Assembly (NCBI GenBank): GCA_902475375.1
Contig: CABRZC010000053.1
Location: 1-13,942 of the forward strand
Source of the DNA: an uncultured Collinsella sp.
GTDB taxonomy: Bacteria; Actinomycetota; Coriobacteriia; Coriobacteriales; Coriobacteriaceae
Length of the DNA stretch: 13,942 nucleotides
Direction of reading: 5' to 3'
Positions 1 through 7,376 of the stretch are shown here, piece by piece (the first letter of the stretch is position 1; each line of letters starts with the position of its first letter). A program made the translations under genes and the position numbers. The notes below the pieces were generated by a model. The model saw only the letters and a program-made list of their open reading frames with translations, was not told where the DNA came from and ran no database searches.

Positions 1-62
1 GTGGTCGGCTGGAGCCATTTTGTCGTAGTAAACCGGCCCTCTTTTTAATACAGAAGTTCAAC

Positions 63-99
63 CAAGATGAGGGCGCCTGGTAGGGGCGCCCTCATCTTG
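63..99 (-). terminator. Strong hairpin after glgA, probable operon end
   Basis: A 15-bp perfect inverted repeat (arms 63-77 and 85-99, 7-base loop) begins 28 bases beyond the glgA stop codon. Its position suggests the transcription end of the glg operon. On the minus strand no real U-run follows (GGTTGAAC comes next), so it may act as a factor-assisted terminator, a 3'-end stabiliser, or a two-way barrier towards the unseen left neighbour. The hairpin is seen directly; terminator function is inferred. Confidence 0.6.
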
Positions 100-126
100 C
101 GTTGGATTAAGTTTTAATCGTCCGGA

Positions 127-897
127 TTAGTGGCGCTTGCGGGTGGCCGTTGCCTTACGGACGGAGGTCTTCTTGGTCGGTGCCTTTTCCTCAGCCTGAG
201 CGGCGGGGGAGACCGGGGTATCCTTTGCGGGCTCGGCCTTTGCCGTAGCCTTCGGAGCGGTCTTGACCTCAGCGGCCTTTACTGCGGTCTTGTCCTCGTC
301 CTTAGCCTCTGCCTTGGGAGCAGCAGCCTTGGTCGTGGCCTTTTTGACCGTCGTCGTAGCGCGCTTGCGCGTGGTGGTTTTGGCGGCCGGCTTTGCCTCG
401 ACAGCTACCTTGGCCTTGGGCTCGGAGGGCGCCTCCTCGACCTTGACGGCGGGCTTTGCAGCGGCCTTCGGGGTCGTCTTCGCGGCGGCTTTCGTCGTAG
501 CAGCCTTGGTCGTCGTCGACTTCGCAGCCGTGGCCTTCTTAGCGGTCGTGGTCTTGGTCGTGGTCGTCTTCTTGGCAGCGGTCTTGGCCGGAGCCTTTGC
601 CGCGGGCTCGGCCTTTACCTCGGGAGCGACCTCGGCCTCGGCGGCCTTTTTGGCAGCGGCGGTCGTACGCTTGCGCGTAGTCGATGCCTTGGCAGTAGTT
701 GCCTTAGCGGCGCTAGTCTTGCTAGCAGCGGCCTTCGTGGTCGTGGCCTTCTTAGCCGTCGTCTTGCGGACCGTCGTCTTCTTGGCGGCAGGCTTCGCGT
801 CGGGCTTAACTTCGGCCTTGGCCGCCGGCTTCTCCTCGGCCTTGGGCTCCTCAGCGGCAGCGGGCTCATCGACAGCTGCAACATCAGTCACACCCGC
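127..897 (-). repeat. Low-complexity coding repeat: histone-H1-like tail of GlgA
   Basis: This part of glgA is built of degenerate short repeats that read on the plus strand as alternations of GTCGT, CTTGG, GCAGC and CTTCTT. They encode Lys-Lys-Thr-Thr, Ala-Ala-Lys and Thr-Thr-Lys units. TRKR is encoded at 130-141 (TRKRH end), 361-372 and 667-678; the latter two use the identical word CGCTTGCGCGT, which also occurs in the glgB tail at 7566-7576. The stretch next to the catalytic domain is mixed acidic and basic (EEPKAEEKPAAK). Such sequence is prone to slippage, so tail length probably varies between strains. Confidence 0.85.
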
Positions 898-2373
898 CGG
901 CCTCTCAATCTCCGGGTGCATAAAGAAGTACAGGTCCAGATACTTGTCGGCCGAGCGCGTCCAGCTAAAGTCCTGGCTCATGGCCTGCGTGACCAGCTGG
1001 TTCCAAGCGTCGCGGTTATCCCAGAACAGGCGCGCCGCGCGGAAGACCGCGTCGCCCATCTCGTCGCCATTAAAGTTGCTAAACGAGAAGCCCGTACCCT
1101 CGCCGGTAAACTCGTTATACGGGATAACGGTGTCCTTCAAGCCACCGGTCTCGCGCACGATTGGCAGGGTGCCGTAGCGCATGGCGATGATCTGCGACAG
1201 ACCGCAGGGCTCAAACTTCGAAGGCATCAGGAACATGTCGGCGGCGGCGTACATACGCTGCGACAGTGCCGGATCGAATTCGATGCGCGCGGCCATGGTG
1301 CCAGGGTACTTGTCCTGGAAATAGCGCAGGCCGTCCTCGTAGTCGCGGTCGCCGGTTCCCAGCACGGCCACCTGCACGCCGCCCGCCAGGATGCGGTCGA
1401 GCGCGTACATGACCAGGTCCATGCCCTTCTGGCGCGTCAGGCGCGTGACCATCACCATAAGTGGGCGGTCGTCGCGAACCTCGAGCCCCAGTTCTTCCTG
1501 CAGCTTGGCCTTGCACACGGCCTTGCCGGAACGGTCGTCAACCGTGTAGTTGGCGGCAATGCGCTTGTCAGTTGCCGGGTCAAAGGCCGCCACGTCAATG
1601 CCGTTGAGGATGCCCTGCAGCGCGTAGGAACGCTCGCGCAGCACGCCGTCCAGGCCCTCGCCAAACTCGGGTGTCTGGATCTCGCCCGCATAGGTGGGGC
1701 TCACCGTTGTGATGGCGTCGGCATAGTGCAGCGCGCCCAGCATGTAGTTGATGCTGCAGGCGTCGCAGCGCAGCTGCGAGGCGGCCGCCGGAATATGCGC
1801 CACACCCAGGATGTCCTCCATCACGGTGTCGCTAAACTGGCCCTGGAACGCCACGTTGTGGATCGAGAACACGGTCTTGACGCGGTCGTACAGCGGCAGG
1901 CCCTGGTAGAACTCGCGCAAGAACACGGGCGCCAGTGCCGTCTGCCAGTCGTTGCAGTGCAAAATGTCGCACTCAAAGCCCTCGGGCAGGTGCTGCAGGC
2001 TCTCGGTGATGGCCTTGGAGAAGAACGCGAAGCGCTCGCCGTCGTCAAAGAAGCCGTACGGATAATCGCGCGCAAAGTAGCGCTCGTTGTCCACGAACAT
2101 ATAGGTGACGCCGTCGTGCTCGAGCTTCTCCAGCCCGCAGTACTCGTTGCGCCAGCCCAGGCTCACGTAAAAGTCGGCAAAGTGCTCCATCTGCGCCTTG
2201 TACTCGTCCTTGATGGTGGCGTACTTGGGCACCATCACGATGACTTCGGCGCCGGCGCGCACAAGTGCCGCAGGCAGCGAGCCCGCCACGTCACCCAGGC
2301 CACCGGTCTTTACAAACGGTGCGCACTCGGCCGAGGCAAACACGATCTGCATCTTTTTGCTGGAATCTGCCAT
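127..2373 (-). CDS. glgA: Glycogen synthase (ADP-glucose type, GT5) with a long Lys/Ala/Thr-rich C-terminal tail
   Basis: Transfers glucose from ADP-glucose to the non-reducing end of alpha-1,4-glucan in the cytoplasm. The N-terminal domain has the ADP-glucose-binding KTGGLGD motif at residues 22-28, and HCNDWQTAL and HNVAFQGQF follow, all typical of GT5. The C-terminal Rossmann domain has FEPCGLSQ with Glu388 and the downstream TGGL motif. The catalytic part ends near residue 492, matching the usual length of about 480. Some 256 extra residues follow, made mostly of Lys, Ala, Thr, Pro and Glu with repeated KKTT/KKAT blocks and three TRKR motifs, resembling histone H1 or mycobacterial HU tails. 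The ATG at 2373 is chosen because GGGAG lies 5 bases upstream; an in-frame ATG four codons earlier has no such site. Last gene of the operon, 90 bases after glgD. The enzyme assignment is firm; the tail's role is unknown. Confidence 0.97.
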   Translation of the reverse strand: MADSSKKMQIVFASAECAPFVKTGGLGDVAGSLPAALVRAGAEVIVMVPKYATIKDEYKAQMEHFADFYVSLGWRNEYCGLEKLEHDGVTYMFVDNERYFARDYPYGFFDDGERFAFFSKAITESLQHLPEGFECDILHCNDWQTALAPVFLREFYQGLPLYDRVKTVFSIHNVAFQGQFSDTVMEDILGVAHIPAAASQLRCDACSINYMLGALHYADAITTVSPTYAGEIQTPEFGEGLDGVLRERSYALQGILNGIDVAAFDPATDKRIAANYTVDDRSGKAVCKAKLQEELGLEVRDDRPLMVMVTRLTRQKGMDLVMYALDRILAGGVQVAVLGTGDRDYEDGLRYFQDKYPGTMAARIEFDPALSQRMYAAADMFLMPSKFEPCGLSQIIAMRYGTLPIVRETGGLKDTVIPYNEFTGEGTGFSFSNFNGDEMGDAVFRAARLFWDNRDAWNQLVTQAMSQDFSWTRSADKYLDLYFFMHPEIERPAGVTDVAAVDEPAAAEEPKAEEKPAAKAEVKPDAKPAAKKTTVRKTTAKKATTTKAAASKTSAAKATTAKASTTRKRTTAAAKKAAEAEVAPEVKAEPAAKAPAKTAAKKTTTTKTTTAKKATAAKSTTTKAATTKAAAKTTPKAAAKPAVKVEEAPSEPKAKVAVEAKPAAKTTTRKRATTTVKKATTKAAAPKAEAKDEDKTAVKAAEVKTAPKATAKAEPAKDTPVSPAAQAEEKAPTKKTSVRKATATRKRH

Positions 2374-2396
2374 ATTGTCTCCCATGTTGCAATTCG

Positions 2397-2432
2397 AGAA
2401 TAGCCGCCTGGCGCGAACCGGGCGGCTATTCT
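2397..2432 (-). other. Intercistronic hairpin between glgD and glgA
   Basis: A perfect 12-bp inverted repeat (arms 2397-2408 and 2421-2432, 12-base loop) fills the middle of the 90-base glgD-glgA gap and ends about 13 bases upstream of the glgA Shine-Dalgarno. No U-run follows on the minus strand. It could be an RNA processing or stability element, or a partial terminator that sets glgA level relative to glgCD. The structure is seen; the role is inferred. Confidence 0.55.
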
Positions 2433-2463
2433 ACATGTTACGAGCGATGTTGCGGTGCCAACG

Positions 2464-3591
2464 TTAACGTACGATGGTGGTGTCGGAAGTTAACGGAGCC
2501 TTGCCCAGCACCAGGATGTTCTCGGGCGTGCCGCGAAGCTCGGTGTTGGTGGGAACCACGTTGTTCTTGTCCAGAATGGCGTTCTCAACGCGGGCGCCGC
2601 TCTTGATGATGCAGCTCTGATTGATGATCGAGTTGGTCACCGAGGCGCCTTCCTCAACCACAACGCCGCGCGACAGGATCGAGTTGCGCACGGTGCCCTT
2701 GATGATGCAGCCCGCCGAGATGATCGAGTTGCACGCGTGGCTGCCGGTCGCATAGCGCGAAGGCGGCACGTCGTGAGCCTTGGTCAGGATCGGGCGCTCG
2801 GGATCGAAGAGCTGGTCGGCCACGGTCTGGTCGAGCAGGTCCATGCTGCGGCGGTACAGTGACTTCTCGCTAAACACGCCCACGACCTCGCCCTTGTACT
2901 CGTAGCTGCACACGTCGATGTTGCCAAAGTCGCCCTGGAGTGCCTCGAGCAGGTCCAGATAGTCGGCGGCCTGGTAGTGGTCGATAATCTCGAGCAGCGT
3001 CTCGCGGTTGACGATGCAGCAGTCCATAGAGGCGTTGTCGCCGTACACGACGCCGGCGCTCACGCCCGTCAGGCGGCCGTTCTCGTTAATTTCGAGTTTG
3101 GTCTCGTCATCGACGTTGCGCGTGGCCTTGCAGTACACCACGGTCATCTGGGCACCGGAGTTCTCGTGCGCGTCGATGATGGTGTTGAGGTCCATGTTAA
3201 AGATGATGTTGGTGCCCATCATCACAACATAGGGCTTGTCCGAGCGCTGGAACAGCGTCTTGTTGGAAATGATGTCGCGCAGCAGGAAGCGCATGCCGCC
3301 CTTGGTGGTGCCATACGCGTTGCCGGGCACCATGAACAGGCCGCCCTTCTTGCGGTCCAGGCCCCAGTCCTTGCCCGAGCCAACGTGGTCGATCAGCGAG
3401 CGGTAGTTGCCCGGCATGACGACGCCGACGGTCTTAATGCCGGCATTCATCATGTTGGACAGCGGAAAGTCGATCAGGCGGTAGCGGCCCAAAAAGGGAA
3501 CGGACGCGATGGGGCGGTCCTTGAGCAGGACGCTGCCGTAGCTCGAAGAGTAGTTAGCGGTGATATAACCGATGGCCTTGCGATTGATCAT
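2464..3591 (-). CDS. glgD: GlgD, non-catalytic partner of ADP-glucose pyrophosphorylase
   Basis: A GlgC paralogue. In Firmicutes, GlgD joins GlgC in a hetero-oligomer that raises or modulates ADP-glucose synthesis, while alone it is inactive or nearly so. The fold is retained: PFLGRYRLIDFPLSN at residues 32-46, DHVGSGKDWGLDRKKGG, and a C-terminal left-handed beta-helix of hexapeptide repeats (NSIISAGCIIKGTVRNSIL and following). The catalytic pieces are gone. The GGxGxRL loop is replaced by ITANYSSSYGS, SGDH is replaced by GTNI at residues 126-129, and the FxEKP motif is missing. The ATG at 3591 follows the glgC stop by 4 bases and has AAGGGGG inside the end of glgC, so the two are probably translationally coupled. 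An ATG 39 bases upstream, overlapping glgC, is possible but the homology begins at INRKAIG. 375 residues, normal for GlgD. Confidence 0.94.
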   Translation of the reverse strand: MINRKAIGYITANYSSSYGSVLLKDRPIASVPFLGRYRLIDFPLSNMMNAGIKTVGVVMPGNYRSLIDHVGSGKDWGLDRKKGGLFMVPGNAYGTTKGGMRFLLRDIISNKTLFQRSDKPYVVMMGTNIIFNMDLNTIIDAHENSGAQMTVVYCKATRNVDDETKLEINENGRLTGVSAGVVYGDNASMDCCIVNRETLLEIIDHYQAADYLDLLEALQGDFGNIDVCSYEYKGEVVGVFSEKSLYRRSMDLLDQTVADQLFDPERPILTKAHDVPPSRYATGSHACNSIISAGCIIKGTVRNSILSRGVVVEEGASVTNSIINQSCIIKSGARVENAILDKNNVVPTNTELRGTPENILVLGKAPLTSDTTIVR

Positions 3592-3595
3592 CGGA

Positions 3596-4744
3596 TCATT
3601 CCCCCTTCCCGATAACGACGTCATTTCCAACGACGGCCGTATCCTTGGTGGTATCGACAGAGCCGAGCTTCACGCCCTCTTCGACCGTGGAGTTCTCGCC
3701 CAAAATAGCGCGGCAGATGTGCGCGCCGCTCTTAACGTGCGCACCCGGCAGCAGCACGGAGTCCTCGACCACGGCGCGCTCCTCGATGATGACATCGGTC
3801 GAAAGGATTGAGTGGCGAGCGGTGCCGTAGATCTTGCAGCCGTTGGAGACCAGGCAGTCGTCCAAGCGGCCGTCCGGACCAATGTAGTGCGGCGGACGCG
3901 TGGTGATGTTGGACATGATGGGGAAGTGCTTGTCAAACAGATCGAACTCGGGGTTGTTGCCCAGCAGGTCCATCGAGGTCTCGTGGAAGCTGGCGATGGT
4001 GCCGACGTCCTTCCAAAAGCCGTGGAACTCGTAGCTGTACAGGCGCTTGCCCTCGCCGAGCAGCTTGGGGATGATGTCCTTGCCAAAGTCGTGGCTCGAG
4101 CGCTGGTCCAGAGCGTCCTCTTCGAGCGCCTCGATCAGCACGTCGGCCGAGAAGATGTAGATGCCCATGGACGCGAGATTCGAATCGGGCTTATCGGGCT
4201 TCTCGGTGAACTTGGTGATGCGGCCGTCCTCGGGGTCGGTGGTCAGGATGCCAAAGCGGCTGGCCTCCTCCCAAGGCACGGGCATAACGCTCACCGTGAG
4301 GTCGGCGTTGTTCTCAATGTGCGTCTTGAGCATCTTGCGGTAGTCCATGCGATACAGGTGATCGCCCGAAAGAATCAGGACGTACTTGGGGTCGTTGGCC
4401 TTGATGTAGTCGAGGTTCTGCGTAATGGCGTCGGCCGTGCCCGCATACCATGCGCCGCCGGTCTGCGTCTCGTACGGCGGCAGGATCGAAACGCCGCCGT
4501 CGCGGCTGTCCAGATCCCAAGCCTCGCCGGAGCCCACGTAGGCATGCAGCAGGTAGGGGCGATACTGCGTCAGAACGCCCACCGTGTCGATGCCCGAGTT
4601 GGAGCAGTTGGACAGCGAAAAGTCGATAATGCGGAACTTGCCACCAAAGCTAACCGCCGGCTTAGCGATCTTTTGGGTGAGTGCCCCCAATCGGCTGCCC
4701 TGTCCTCCTGCGAGGAGCATCGCGATGCATTCTTTCTTACTCAT
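3596..4744 (-). CDS. glgC: Glucose-1-phosphate adenylyltransferase (ADP-glucose pyrophosphorylase), catalytic subunit
   Basis: Makes ADP-glucose and pyrophosphate from glucose-1-phosphate and ATP, the committed step of bacterial glycogen synthesis. The nucleotidyltransferase loop GGQGSRL is at residues 13-19, followed by KPAVSFGGKFRIIDFSLSN. SGDHLYRMDY at 126-135 carries the catalytic Asp128, and FTEKP at 179-183 carries the sugar-phosphate-binding Lys182. The C-terminal beta-helix runs from about residue 280 to the end. The sequence resembles Bacillus-type GlgC (AMLLAGGQGSRL, WDLDSRDGGV) more than the enterobacterial enzyme, as expected when a GlgD partner is present. 382 residues, full length. 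The ATG at 4744 has AAGGAG 6 bases upstream. Lies 107 bases after glgP, with a hairpin in the gap, and 4 bases before glgD. Confidence 0.97.
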   Translation of the reverse strand: MSKKECIAMLLAGGQGSRLGALTQKIAKPAVSFGGKFRIIDFSLSNCSNSGIDTVGVLTQYRPYLLHAYVGSGEAWDLDSRDGGVSILPPYETQTGGAWYAGTADAITQNLDYIKANDPKYVLILSGDHLYRMDYRKMLKTHIENNADLTVSVMPVPWEEASRFGILTTDPEDGRITKFTEKPDKPDSNLASMGIYIFSADVLIEALEEDALDQRSSHDFGKDIIPKLLGEGKRLYSYEFHGFWKDVGTIASFHETSMDLLGNNPEFDLFDKHFPIMSNITTRPPHYIGPDGRLDDCLVSNGCKIYGTARHSILSTDVIIEERAVVEDSVLLPGAHVKSGAHICRAILGENSTVEEGVKLGSVDTTKDTAVVGNDVVIGKGE

Positions 4745-4784
4745 CGATTTCTCCTTCTGTCATCGATGTTCCTAAACCCATTAG

Positions 4785-4815
4785 CGACGGGCGCGGCGCA
4801 ACGTCACGCCCGTCG
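4785..4815 (-). other. Intercistronic hairpin between glgP and glgC
   Basis: A perfect 9-bp inverted repeat CGACGGGCG/CGCCCGTCG (4785-4793 and 4807-4815, 13-base loop) lies in the 107-base gap, about 35 bases upstream of the glgC Shine-Dalgarno. No U-run follows on the minus strand, so it is unlikely to be a full terminator. An mRNA processing or stability role that lets glgCDA be expressed differently from glgBP is plausible but inferred. Confidence 0.5.
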
Positions 4816-4851
4816 AGTAATGCCGTGCTGGCATAGGGGAGCTCGCGGCCT

Positions 4852-7278
4852 TTACGCGTGCCAGATCTCGTCGCGGTACTCGCGAATGGTGCGGTCGCTC
4901 GAGAACCAGCCGCTCGAGGCGGTGTTGAGCAGAGCCTTGCGGTTCCAGGTCTCCTGGTCGCCATAGCTGCCGGTGAGCTTCTCCCACGCATCCACGTAGC
5001 TGCGGAAGTCTGCCATGACCAGGTCGGGGTCGTTGTTGTTCATGAGCTCGTTGTAGATGCTCTCAAAGTTGCCCGAAAGACCCGCGAAGGTGTTGTCCTT
5101 GAGCTCGTCCATCACGCGGCCCAGACGCTCGCGGTCGCCGTTGAGCGTATCCCACGCAAAGTAGCTGTTGGATGCCCAGAGCTGCTCGACCTCAGGAGCG
5201 GTCAGGCCAAAGATGGCCTCGTTCTCGCGGCCGGCCAGGTCGGCGATCTCGATGTTGGCGCCGTCGAGGGTGCCCAGCGTAATGGCGCCGTTCATCATGA
5301 GCTTCATGTTGGACGTGCCCGAGGCCTCCTTGCCGGCCGTGGAGATCTGCTCCGAGATCTCGGCGGCGGGGTAGATGAGCTGGGCGTTGCTCACGCGGAA
5401 GTTGGGGATAAAGCAGACCTTCATGACCTCGTTGACGCGCGGGTCGTTGTTGATGACATCGGCCACGGAGTTAATGAGGCGGATAGTCTCCTTGGCAAAG
5501 GTGTAGCTCGAGGCAGCCTTGCCGCTAAAGATGAAGGTCGTCGGCGTCACGTGGAAGTTGGGATTGGCGATGCGACGGTTGTAGATGTCCATCACCTTCA
5601 TGATGTTCATGAGCTGGCGCTTGTAGGCATGGAAGCGCTTTACCTGGACATCGAAGACGGTGTTGGGGTCGATAACCAGACCGGTCTCGGCCTTAACGTA
5701 GGCGGCCAGGCGCTCCTTGTTGGCGCGCTTGGAGGCACCCACGGCCTTCAGGAACTCGGTGTCGTTCTGGAACTCCTTGAGCTTCTCCAGCTCAAAGGCG
5801 TCCTTCAGCCAGCCGTCGCCGATGGCCTCGCTCACGAGCTTGGCATAGGTGGGGTTGGCCTCGGCAAAGAAGCGACGGTGCGAGATGCCGTTGGTCTTGT
5901 TGTTGAACTTCTCGGGCGTCAGGGCGTAGAAGTCCTTGAGCACGATGTTCTTGATGATGTCGGAGTGGATCTTGGCCACGCCGTTGACGCTGTGGCTGCA
6001 GATCACGGACAGGTTGGCCATACGAATCTCGCCGTCCCACAGGATGGCGGTCTGGCGCAGGCGCTCCTGCCAGCCCTCCTGCGTGGTGTCGAACGACTCG
6101 TGCCAACGACGGCTGATCTCGTCGATGATCTGGTACACGCGGGGGAGGAGCTTGGAGAACGTGCCGATAGGCCACTTCTCCAGAGCTTCGGGCAGGATGG
6201 TGTGGTTGGTGTAGCTCACGACCTGCGTCACGATGTTCCAGGCGTCATCCCACTCGAGCTTCTTCTCGTCGATGAGGATACGCATGAGCTCGGGGCCGCA
6301 CATGGCGGGGTGCGTGTCGTTGGTGTGGATGGCCACAAACTGCGGCAGCAGGTCCCAGTTCTCGCCGTGCTCCTTCTCAAAGGTGTCGAGCAGGCTGTAG
6401 ATGCCGGCCGAGACAAACAGGTACTCCTGCTTCAGGCGCAGCAGGCGGCCGTGCTCGCCGGCGTCGTTGGGGTAGAGGATGGCGCTGATGGCCTCGGCCT
6501 CGGCGCGCTCGGCGTCGGCCAGGGCGTAGTCGCCGCGGTTGAAGGCTTCAAGGTCAAAGTGCTCCTCGACCGGCTCGGCGGCCCAGACGCGCAGTTTGTT
6601 GACGGTCTCGCCGGCATAGCCCACAACGGGGATGTCATAGGGGACGGCCAGGATGTCCTGCGTGTCCACCGTGCGGTAGAACGTGCGGCCGTTCTCCTCA
6701 AAGCCCTCAACGTGGCCACCAAACTTGATGGTCACGGCTTTGTCCTGACGGCGGACCTCCCAGGGATAGCCGTGGGTGAGCCACTCGTCGGTGGTCTCCA
6801 CCTGGCTGCCGTTAACAATTTCCTGCTTAAACAGACCGTAGCGGTAGCGCATGCCGTTGCCATAGCCGGCGATGCCCTCGGCTGCCATGGAATCCAAGAA
6901 GCATGCGGCCAGACGGCCCAGGCCGCCGTTGCCCAGAGCCGGATCGGGCTCCTGGTTCTCGATGACGGACAGGTCAAAGCCCATGTCGTCGAGCGCCTCG
7001 GCGACCATGTCGCGCACGCCAAAGTTGAGCAGGTAGTTGTCGAGCAGGCGGCCGATCAAAAACTCGATCGAGAAGTAGTACACGCGCTTCTTGCCCTCGG
7101 CGGACACACGGGCGTCGCTGGTGGTGGCAACGGTGCGTGCTTTCTCGGCCACGAGCTTGGCCAGGGCGTTAAAGCGGTCCAGGTCGCTGGCGGCCTCGAC
7201 GCTCTTGCCGCTGATGCTCATGACGGCTTCGCGATAGAGCTCGGTAAACTCCTGTTTGTTGTCGAAGATCTTATTCAT
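4852..7278 (-). CDS. glgP: Glycogen/starch/alpha-glucan phosphorylase (GT35, PLP-dependent)
   Basis: Phosphorolyses alpha-1,4 ends of glycogen to release alpha-glucose-1-phosphate, the counterpart to the synthetic genes around it. 808 residues, the normal full length. Visible family features in order: RVYYFSIEFLIGR near residue 65, PALGNGGLGRLAACF, YGLFKQEIVNGSQ, FVAIHTNDTHPAM, FNNKTNGISHRRF, VKRFHAYKRQLMN, and the PLP-binding stretch EASGTSNMKLMMNGA, with the Schiff-base lysine at residue 659, followed by GTLDGANIEI. The ATG at 7278 has AAAGGA 4 bases upstream. Second gene of the operon, 94 bases after glgB. No debranching enzyme (GlgX or pullulanase type) is in the window, so limit dextrins must be handled by a gene elsewhere. 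Confidence 0.97.
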   Translation of the reverse strand: MNKIFDNKQEFTELYREAVMSISGKSVEAASDLDRFNALAKLVAEKARTVATTSDARVSAEGKKRVYYFSIEFLIGRLLDNYLLNFGVRDMVAEALDDMGFDLSVIENQEPDPALGNGGLGRLAACFLDSMAAEGIAGYGNGMRYRYGLFKQEIVNGSQVETTDEWLTHGYPWEVRRQDKAVTIKFGGHVEGFEENGRTFYRTVDTQDILAVPYDIPVVGYAGETVNKLRVWAAEPVEEHFDLEAFNRGDYALADAERAEAEAISAILYPNDAGEHGRLLRLKQEYLFVSAGIYSLLDTFEKEHGENWDLLPQFVAIHTNDTHPAMCGPELMRILIDEKKLEWDDAWNIVTQVVSYTNHTILPEALEKWPIGTFSKLLPRVYQIIDEISRRWHESFDTTQEGWQERLRQTAILWDGEIRMANLSVICSHSVNGVAKIHSDIIKNIVLKDFYALTPEKFNNKTNGISHRRFFAEANPTYAKLVSEAIGDGWLKDAFELEKLKEFQNDTEFLKAVGASKRANKERLAAYVKAETGLVIDPNTVFDVQVKRFHAYKRQLMNIMKVMDIYNRRIANPNFHVTPTTFIFSGKAASSYTFAKETIRLINSVADVINNDPRVNEVMKVCFIPNFRVSNAQLIYPAAEISEQISTAGKEASGTSNMKLMMNGAITLGTLDGANIEIADLAGRENEAIFGLTAPEVEQLWASNSYFAWDTLNGDRERLGRVMDELKDNTFAGLSGNFESIYNELMNNNDPDLVMADFRSYVDAWEKLTGSYGDQETWNRKALLNTASSGWFSSDRTIREYRDEIWHA

Positions 7279-7332
7279 ACGTTCCTTTCCCCCGGGGATG
7301 TTTCTCCCGGAACGGTTATGACTTGTATCCTA

Positions 7333-7376
7333 CGCCCCTGCGGGGCGGGTAATTGCAGATGTAACGGCTTTGTTAC
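7333..7376 (-). other. Two hairpins between glgB and glgP
   Basis: The 94-base gap holds a 6-bp CGCCCC/GGGGCG stem with a 3-base loop (7333-7347) and a GTAAC/GTTAC stem (7361-7365, 7372-7376) that includes the glgB stop codon. A weaker CCGGG/CCCGG stem at 7292-7310 sits just upstream of the glgP Shine-Dalgarno. None is followed by a U-run on the minus strand. They are seen directly; a role in mRNA stability or translation is speculative. Confidence 0.4.

Noticed and set aside
3..46. A possible rightward terminator (GGTCGG/CCGGCC followed by CTCTTTTT) at the left edge.
   Set aside because: Only 6 pairs with one wobble and a 24-base loop; too weak to call without seeing the gene to the left.
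127..897. The tandem-like repeats as a CRISPR array or DNA satellite.
   Set aside because: Repeat units are irregular, there are no spacers, and the periodicity follows the codons of the GlgA tail.
263..1177. A 304-codon plus-strand frame full of Ala and Val that could look like a membrane protein.
   Set aside because: It is the complement of the Lys/Ala/Thr tail of GlgA; hydrophobicity follows from reading AAG/ACC codons backwards as CTT/GGT-type codons.
130..2403. A 757-codon open frame antisense to glgA, and similar long frames opposite glgP (4858-7398) and glgB (7988-9619).
   Set aside because: The translations are low-complexity or composition-driven and resemble no family. They arise because high-GC genes rarely use codons that read as stops in that antisense frame. 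The opposite strand has clear enzymes over the full length.
3208..3216. Loss of the catalytic Asp in GlgD as a sign of a degraded gene.
   Set aside because: Loss of the catalytic loop and Asp is normal for GlgD, which acts as a partner of GlgC; the reading frame and fold are intact.
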